DNA from: Letharia columbiana
Lineage: Eukaryota; Ascomycota; Lecanoromycetes; Lecanorales; Parmeliaceae
Reading direction: 5' to 3'
DNA length: 64,000 nt
NCBI RefSeq assembly: GCF_014066305.1
Contig: NW_023501052.1
Coordinates: 871,001-935,000, forward strand
In this document: positions 58,277-64,000 of the stretch, one piece after another
Layout of the letters: the number at the start of each line of letters is the position of its first letter
How positions within the stretch are numbered: position 1 is the stretch's first letter
The notes under the pieces: model-generated
What the model saw: only the letters and a program-made list of their open reading frames with translations
The model's database searches: none
What the model was told of the DNA's origin: nothing
Position numbers and translations under genes: made by a program

Positions 58277-59629
58277 TCAATAAAAGTCCACCGCAAGCAC
58301 CTGATTATGACTCGCCACATCCGGCACCCCCGTCCCACCAGTGATATACGCCCTCTCCTGCCCCACCATCTTCCTCGCCCACTCAACCGCCGCCCCGTTC
58401 GGCCCCGCCATCCAGTTCCCCACCGTGCTCGCCAGCGCCACCTCCCCGCCCGGCTTCCGCGTCACGGCGGCGTGCGGCGCGTCGCGCAGGATGTCCTCGT
58501 GGAACCCGTTGCTGCGGTCGCTGCCGTCCGTCGAGGCGACCGTCGCCGCGCCGTCGCACCCTTGCTCCAGCGACACGTCCCCGTGCGCCGCCCCGTCGTT
58601 CGCGGCGCACAGTTGGAACTCCACCCACGTCGCCGGCAGGGCGGTGCCGCGCTGCACGCGGCCTTTGAAGGTCGAGGGCAGCGGGACGAAGGTGGTGGTG
58701 GCGGGGCGGACGGTGGTGGCTTTGGACGGGTGGGTGAAGTTGCAGCCGGCGGTGCCGTTGCCGTTCCTGGGTGGGGGATACATGTCAGACTGGGATCTTG
58801 GGAGGGACACGGTGGTGGTTTGAGGGGGATTCGGTTGCTTACCAGAAGTTGTCGTAGAAGTAGTACGTGCAGGGTTTGTTGGACTTGTTGGTGAGGATTA
58901 TACCGGGCCCGCCGTGGTTGTGCTCGCCGGTCGTGTGCTCGACGAGGCGCTTCTGCGTTGGGCGGTGCGCCATGTGGGCAGGGGGGCTTGGGGTCGCGTC
59001 GCCGTCGGCGTAGGTGATTAGGATGTCTTTGTCGCCGTGCGCAGCGGAGCTCTTTCGTCGCGTCAGTGCGGAAGCGCGAAGACATCGCTGGAGAGCTAGA
59101 TTACCTGTGCATTGTCACTGCCAACGCCGGGACTGCCCCCCCAAGCACCAACGCCGATGTATGTCTTGCCATCCGCAAATCCGCGCACGAACCTCTCCAG
59201 CTGGGGGTAATCTTTGATGGCGGATATCCTCGCGACGTCGCCCTTTTCGTTCAGATGCACACACTCTTTCAGCGACGCTTTTGTACCGGCGCTCGCTCGG
59301 TGCCACGACGCGTTGAGCTGTTGCATGAAGACCGGGTCTCCTTTGCGAGTGGAGGGTTCCCCAACTTGTTGGACGGTGATGTTGCCGCCGGCGCCGACGA
59401 TGTTGCTTACGTCGATAAAATCGTTGCCCATGAAACCATCCTTGGTAATCTCGGCTTGCTCACTTTCGAAACCATCGTGCACGGCGATGATTGCGCCTGA
59501 GGTTCTATCCGGAGCTGGGAAGACTGTCGTTGCTCCTGGCTTGACGTTGATGGTGTGGTTGTTGTTGAAGCCGTGTACCTCGAACATTTGGTCATGGTCG
59601 GACTGATTGTGAACGTTGATATAATGCAT
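58277..59629 (-). CDS. conserved fungal protein, possibly thaumatin-like fold
   Basis: ATG 59629 (MHYINVHNQSDHDQ...). Exons 59629-59105, 59051-58843 and 58766-58277; introns 59052-59104 (GTAATC...GAAAG) and 58767-58842 (GTAAGC...CACCCAG). 1,224 nt, 407 residues. The N-terminus (VHNQSDHDQMFEVHG, VKPGATTVFPAP, DFIDVSNIVGAGGNITVQ) has the beta-strand pattern of fungal thaumatin-like proteins; DVSLEQGCDGAATV in the C-terminal half may be a second such unit. The splices give continuous NNAQ/SSAAHGDKDILITYADGD and YYFYDNFWNGNGT. No signal peptide. Exact family not recognised. Confidence 0.7.
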
Positions 59630-61176
59630 GTTTTGGGATTTCGGGTACCTGAAGATCGGTGGAATAGGGGGAGTTGTTCTTGGGCGCTAACGTGTATGTT
59701 CTGCCGGCGAATGCAAGGAACAGGGAGCCTTATATCATGATCTCGATGGACAACGTGGCTTTGAGTGGATTTCGCCATCTCGTCTTCCTGGTAGGTGGTC
59801 AAAGTAACATGATGATCGCACTTTAGAAAAACGGAGTGAAAGGATTGAAGGAAGAGGCGGAGCCCTAAAGCTGAATTTCTAGGGCTGAAGACTCAGCTTA
59901 CGGGGCTTCGTCTTCCGCTCAGCGGTAGCTGCAACATACATAAGCAAGTGCCCAAGCAAATTTCAGCAGCGTAAAAAGCCTGTGAGCATGGAGAAACTCT
60001 TGCGCTGATGGGAACATGGTTTATGGAGACAAGTGCGAACGCGCAGGAGCAGCAGAATGTGACCTTTGACATGAAAACCAGAATATCAGGTTTTCCAACT
60101 TGATCTTAATAGTAAGACTCGGTTTGCGACATCTTCAAATCAATACACAAGAGACATTCGAGTCTTCCTGTGAAGATGTGGAAGATATTTTTGAGTCGGA
60201 AGGATTCTGAAACGAACCAGCGGGGTAGGCGCAGCTGAAGGAGTGGCCTTAAATCCTTCCATCCTCTCCTGCACAGCTCTTAGCCCACGTGGAAATGACA
60301 GATCTTGCTCCTTGTTTCATCCGAGCATGGGCTGAATTGAGGCAGAATGAGGCTGACATGGTCATCCTAGCGAGCAAGTGGCACAGGTTTCGAGCAGAGC
60401 CCCATCCATCTTCTCCATCCGATGCGCCTAGCACCGCCAGCAATGCTTTTATTAGTACAGACCGCGCGCAGAGTAGGAATACTTGAATGAACATGCAGGA
60501 GGAGGTCCTGAATGTCAGCGGAGTGAGCTGGTTTCCCATTCTCATGACGAACTCTCGTGGGGCCTTCGAAGCCTTGAGATCGGTTGCCACTCATCGAAAA
60601 GGATGAAGAAGTATCGTGATAATCTTCCATTGCAATGCGATCATGTAAGACCTGAGAACGGGGTTTTGAAAAGAGGGCGGTGTATTTATTAATGTCGCAA
60701 GTGTTTCTTAATCGTCCTCCGTCCAGTATCCTGGCAGAGGGATGCGTTGTCTCTTCTGACCGCAATCCTGATTCGAGGGACATTCTGAAGTCTCGTCCTG
60801 ACCTCAGGCCACAGAGAAGGAACGAATCTATTTCCTCAAGCACGACTGTAGATGTCAGCGTAGATATCACGCCTGATATCACGGATCCATTCCACAAAGA
60901 TGGTAAGCGCAACGTAGCCTGAAGAAAACGAAGGAATCGGGCTGTAATCAGCTGATCCATAGCTTGCCTGAAGCTCGAGAATATAAGTAGTCCGTCGCAA
61001 TTGCTGAAAGCTTCTCATAGACATTGCCAGCCACTTTCCCAGCCTCCTCTTTTTGTTAGATCTCTTCGACATACCCCAGATCTCAAGACATCCAATCAAT
61101 TGCACATCAGTACCCCAGCCTATCGCAGCGGTGAGCATCTTTCAGCTCAAACATCGCATCCGGATCCTCGCGCAAG
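59630..61176. other. 1.5-kb divergent intergenic region
   Basis: Upstream of both the orphan protein and the GH128 gene. A 197-residue minus-strand ORF at 60367-60960 lacks any domain and is not called. Confidence 0.45.
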
Positions 61177-61914
61177 ATGGCTCAAAAAAGGTGCCTCCTC
61201 TGGGACTACACCAACACCAACAACTGCCCCGGCCAAATGGACCAAGTCAACTTCAACGGCCCCATGCACTCCGTCAGCAACTGGAATGCCTGGACGCCGC
61301 CCGAGCTCAAAGGCCGCGCGCCATTCCGCCCCATGATTCACGACGCCGGCAAGCTCTCCGGCACCGACTGGGCCATCATCCAAGCGACCCGAAACAGCAT
61401 TATCCACTTCTTCAACGAGCCCGAGCGCAACGGCATCTCAACGCAGCAAGCCGCGGACGCCTGGAACAGCCAGCTTCTGCCGCTCAGGAACCAGGGCAAT
61501 AAACTCGTCAGCCCTTCCTGCGCCGGCGACGACGCGGGCCATACTTGGATCGCGGATTTCATGTCAAAGGTCGCCGCTAACCCGCCCGACTTCCTCGGCA
61601 TCCACTACTACGGCGCTGATGGCAACGCTGCGATTCAAGAGATCCAGAACATGCACGCTTTGTACCCCAACCAACCCATCATCGTGTCCGAGATCGCTTC
61701 CACCGCGCAAGATCTACCATCCGTGGTTGGGTTCACGGTCCAGGTTGCGAATTTCATGGACAGCACTGACTATGTTTTCGAGTATGGCTTTTTTGGCTGC
61801 ATGGAGCATCTTGCGGATAATTTTGTCAGCCCCGCGGCGCAGTTGATGAATCCGGATGGGTCGTTTACGGATTTGATGTTGAAATTGATGTGGGATCAGC
61901 CGATGCATACGTGA
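61177..61914 (+). CDS. GH128 glycoside hydrolase (Asl1-like beta-1,3-glucanase)
   Basis: Single exon, 245 residues, the length of the bare catalytic TIM barrel. FFNEPER carries the predicted acid/base Glu81, PIIVSEIAS the nucleophile Glu172; also LGIHYYG and the C-terminal EYGFFGCME. GH128 enzymes cleave beta-1,3-glucan. There is no signal peptide, so it is either intracellular or exported unconventionally; an unseen upstream exon is possible. Intact. Confidence 0.9.
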   Translation: MAQKRCLLWDYTNTNNCPGQMDQVNFNGPMHSVSNWNAWTPPELKGRAPFRPMIHDAGKLSGTDWAIIQATRNSIIHFFNEPERNGISTQQAADAWNSQLLPLRNQGNKLVSPSCAGDDAGHTWIADFMSKVAANPPDFLGIHYYGADGNAAIQEIQNMHALYPNQPIIVSEIASTAQDLPSVVGFTVQVANFMDSTDYVFEYGFFGCMEHLADNFVSPAAQLMNPDGSFTDLMLKLMWDQPMHT

Positions 61915-62803
61915 GGGAAGTATGCAGAAAGTGGAGCTTGGTGGTTGAAGGAGCGGGCTCTTTGCTTCCTGTATTTAGAAATTATTTAGCCTTTACTCAT
62001 TTTTTGTATTTGTATGTATTCTTGGAATCCAGTGCCGTGGAAGTGGAACCCTTGTCCCGATGAGGAATATGGAACCTATGTGGCGGTATCAGCACACCTG
62101 AGCAAGCTTTGTGAAGAAGGGCAGGAATAGCGACACCTTGGGGCAAAGCGCTGAGTGGACGGGAGTTTGCTTTTTCTCTCCGAAGGCTTCGAATAGTCAA
62201 TGCAACAGGGTGAATATCACTCCCAAGCTTATTGCCATTCGCTACGAACCCATCAGCTGCGGACCCAGCATCATTCACGGCTGTTTGAATTGACCGAAAC
62301 ACGTACAAAAGTCCTCCATAGCATGCATGGTCTATCTATCTGCGTTGAATCTGAGCATGCTGAAAACGACGGAGCCCTTGCGAGATCATCACGGGATACA
62401 GGACGGTTTAGATTACCGAAGAGAAAGTTTTCTCGAAGCGACGCCAGCGACTATCTGGGTACTATACTCCAATATCCTGTATTCGGTGTTGGCTGGAGTG
62501 GTGGATGGTGACTGCCTCGTTGGGAATTTCGTCGTAAATAAAGCATCAAGAAGGGTAACCTTGTGATTAGCCACGTTTTAAGCACTTGCTAGTGAAGTCG
62601 ACTAAAGATAAAGGCTTCCTACCTAAGTAAGTTCAACTATCTAAGTTGAAGTATATTCTCGACTGCTTACCTTTCGATTTCATGTTGTTCATAGATCTTC
62701 TTGTGTGTCATAATCCACAGTCTTAGCCCAGCCCTGGCCCCAAAAATATATTGTAGGTTGAGCTCACTACGTTTGTCACCGGTATGTTGCTACCTAATAC
62801 TCC
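61915..62803. other. intergenic, nothing recognised
   Basis: 3' flank of GH128 and of the P450 relic. Short ORFs only. Confidence 0.5.
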
Positions 62804-63540
62804 TCAAATGAGCTTCCCCCTGCGAATCATGATTATGGCGGTAAGAGAAGGGATGATGCTGTCTCCGAAGTTTTGCCTCACAGGACGCTGGGCAATGTAC
62901 TGGATATCGTGCCTCAAGGTGATCTAGGCGAGCATTAACTTCAGCTGATGAGCTACAAACCAGTGACCAGGACTGCCGAACTTTAATACATATTTCACAC
63001 AAAGAAGGAAGCCCGTTGGCCATGGGTATAACATACCACGCATGCCTCCCATAGCCAGAAGCCAGGTAGAAATCGCTCGCAGTCGCCAGACCTTGTTTTT
63101 TGCGGGGATTGAAGCCTAGTCGGTCAGGGTCTCCTTGTTGGCCCCACCGAGCGTATCCTAGTGCCTTTTAGCAAAGCGGAAGGGATGATATCCGTCGGGT
63201 GTGCGGTAGAAGCGATCATTGTGGTGTAAGTCGACAGCATTGACGCTAATCCACGCGCCCATGGGGATATGATGTCCGCTTGGCAATGGGACTCCATCCT
63301 CCGGCATGACTTCGGGGTGGATGAAGTGTGGGAGCATGAGATTCCGACGGAGGCTCTCGCGGATGGTGCTGTCAGCAGGCGAGAGCTTAGGGAGGGTGGC
63401 GGGATCATTTCAATCATCGATTGTTTGGAAGACTCTGGCGGCCTCGTCCCGGGGCTGCTCCCAGAACCTGGCGTCGGGATTGGAGCTCACGAGGTCGAGC
63501 ACTGTGTTGGTAGCCGAGAAGAAGGAAACAATGATACCAA
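62804..63540 (-). pseudogene. cytochrome P450 relic
   Basis: One minus-strand frame encodes I-helix-like GIIVSFFSATNTVLDLVSS, RESLRRNLMLPHF (K-helix ExxR), LPSGHHIPMGAWISVNA and YHPFRFAKRH, interrupted by TGA at 63410-63412 (where relatives have Trp) and TAG at 63158-63160. After a gap, PGHWFVAHQLKLMLA and QNFGDSIIP match the end of the family, but the heme-ligand Cys region is missing or changed (GSPGHW). Clearly dead. Confidence 0.8.
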
Positions 63541-64000
63541 CGAACGGAGAGCAAGGGGATCAGCAGGAGTCAGAGAAGAAGGAAAGTTTTATGCACCCAA
63601 ATGGAGAGCAAGGGGGAATGTGAGCGCTGTTGATTGGCTTTGTTATCGGAATTTGGATCAAACGTACTGCATGCTGGGGCTTCGTGCGTGTGGTTAGTGT
63701 TGCATACAGTTGTGAGGTCCATCCACATCAAAACATTGCATGCTAGAGTATCGTAGCGTGACCTTGAATTAGGAATTCAACTTCTTGAATCACCTCTCAG
63801 CTCTTTCATCGTGATGATGGTCTGACATCCTAGTTCGGGACACTGCCCATGGCTACTAGTTTCATGCGCTGGCTGTATCTCCGACGGAGCTGACGTTTCT
63901 GATCTCCGATCTCAAGCTTCTTTGATACGCAGATTCTCCCTTATGATCGCTACGTCCTCGTTGCTGAAGCCGCATTGCGTCTTTAGATACCCTTCCGCAC
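63541..64000. other. window end, nothing recognised
   Basis: May hold further remnants of the P450's 5' part. No support seen. Confidence 0.4.

Noticed and set aside
60367..60960. 197-residue minus-strand ORF
   Set aside because: No domain, no homologous pattern and no splice or start context; likely a chance ORF in intergenic DNA.
63269..63697. 142-residue plus-strand ORF
   Set aside because: Lies opposite the P450 relic whose minus-strand reading has clear family motifs.
1..64000. CRISPR arrays, bacterial operons, ribosome-binding sites
   Set aside because: Spliced genes, U6 snRNA and mitochondrial-protein genes show a nuclear fungal genome; the tandem arrays lack the spacer-repeat pattern.

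Overview
The window comes from a filamentous ascomycete, most likely a Dothideomycete. The protein-coding genes have short spliceosomal introns (44-171 bp, mostly 50-80) with GT donors, CT(A/G)A-type branch sites and AG acceptors. Recognisable products include TIM44, mitochondrial uS11, OLA1, a VARP-like VPS9/ankyrin/PX protein, a fungal NACHT-ankyrin NLR and a GH128 glucanase. Two extremely AT-rich, gene-free blocks (about 16.4-19.6 kb and 50.9-51.8 kb) look like repeat relics degraded by RIP.

Layout. 1-4.7 kb has no recognised gene. 4.8-8.9 kb carries one long low-complexity orphan gene with internal repeats. 9.4-20.4 kb is an accessory zone: a frameshifted GFD2/YDR514C-like nuclease-fold gene with extra copies of its RGN-rich tail at 9.4-10.0 and 19.9-20.4 kb, a NACHT-ankyrin NLR with two apparent frameshifts, and the first AT-rich block. 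20.8-22.5 kb is an APC-family permease. 23.16-24.17 kb is a DNA transposon relic with perfect 52-bp inverted ends, TA target duplication and a probable nested second element. 24.4-25.5 kb is a decayed orphan gene. 26.3-29.1 kb holds two divergent secreted-protein genes that share a C-terminal motif.

30-35 kb has an orphan gene, a methyltransferase frameshifted at a seven-base homopolymer, and an intact aldo-keto reductase. 35.1-46.1 kb is a compact, intact housekeeping block: VARP-like VPS9/PX protein, TIM44, uS11m, a PPPDE peptidase and OLA1. After it come a degraded FAD monooxygenase fragment (46.6-47.3 kb) and a U6 snRNA gene (48.16-48.38 kb) that appears to contain two mRNA-type introns. 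An MFS sugar transporter follows, then the second AT-rich block, a short F-box-like ORF, a cytochrome P450, a secreted Cys-rich/Ser-Thr-rich protein, an orphan protein with a possible thaumatin-like fold, a GH128 glucanase and a dead P450 relic at the right edge.

The strongest unusual signal is the U6 gene. One intron interrupts the ACAGAGA box, and a second lies just before the 3' tail and carries a good Pol III B-box. Removing both restores a conventional U6 of about 109 nt. Frameshifts cluster in the accessory genes while the core genes are intact, which argues for real decay rather than uniformly poor sequence. OLA1 also has an ATG-less in-frame upstream extension resembling a mitochondrial presequence.
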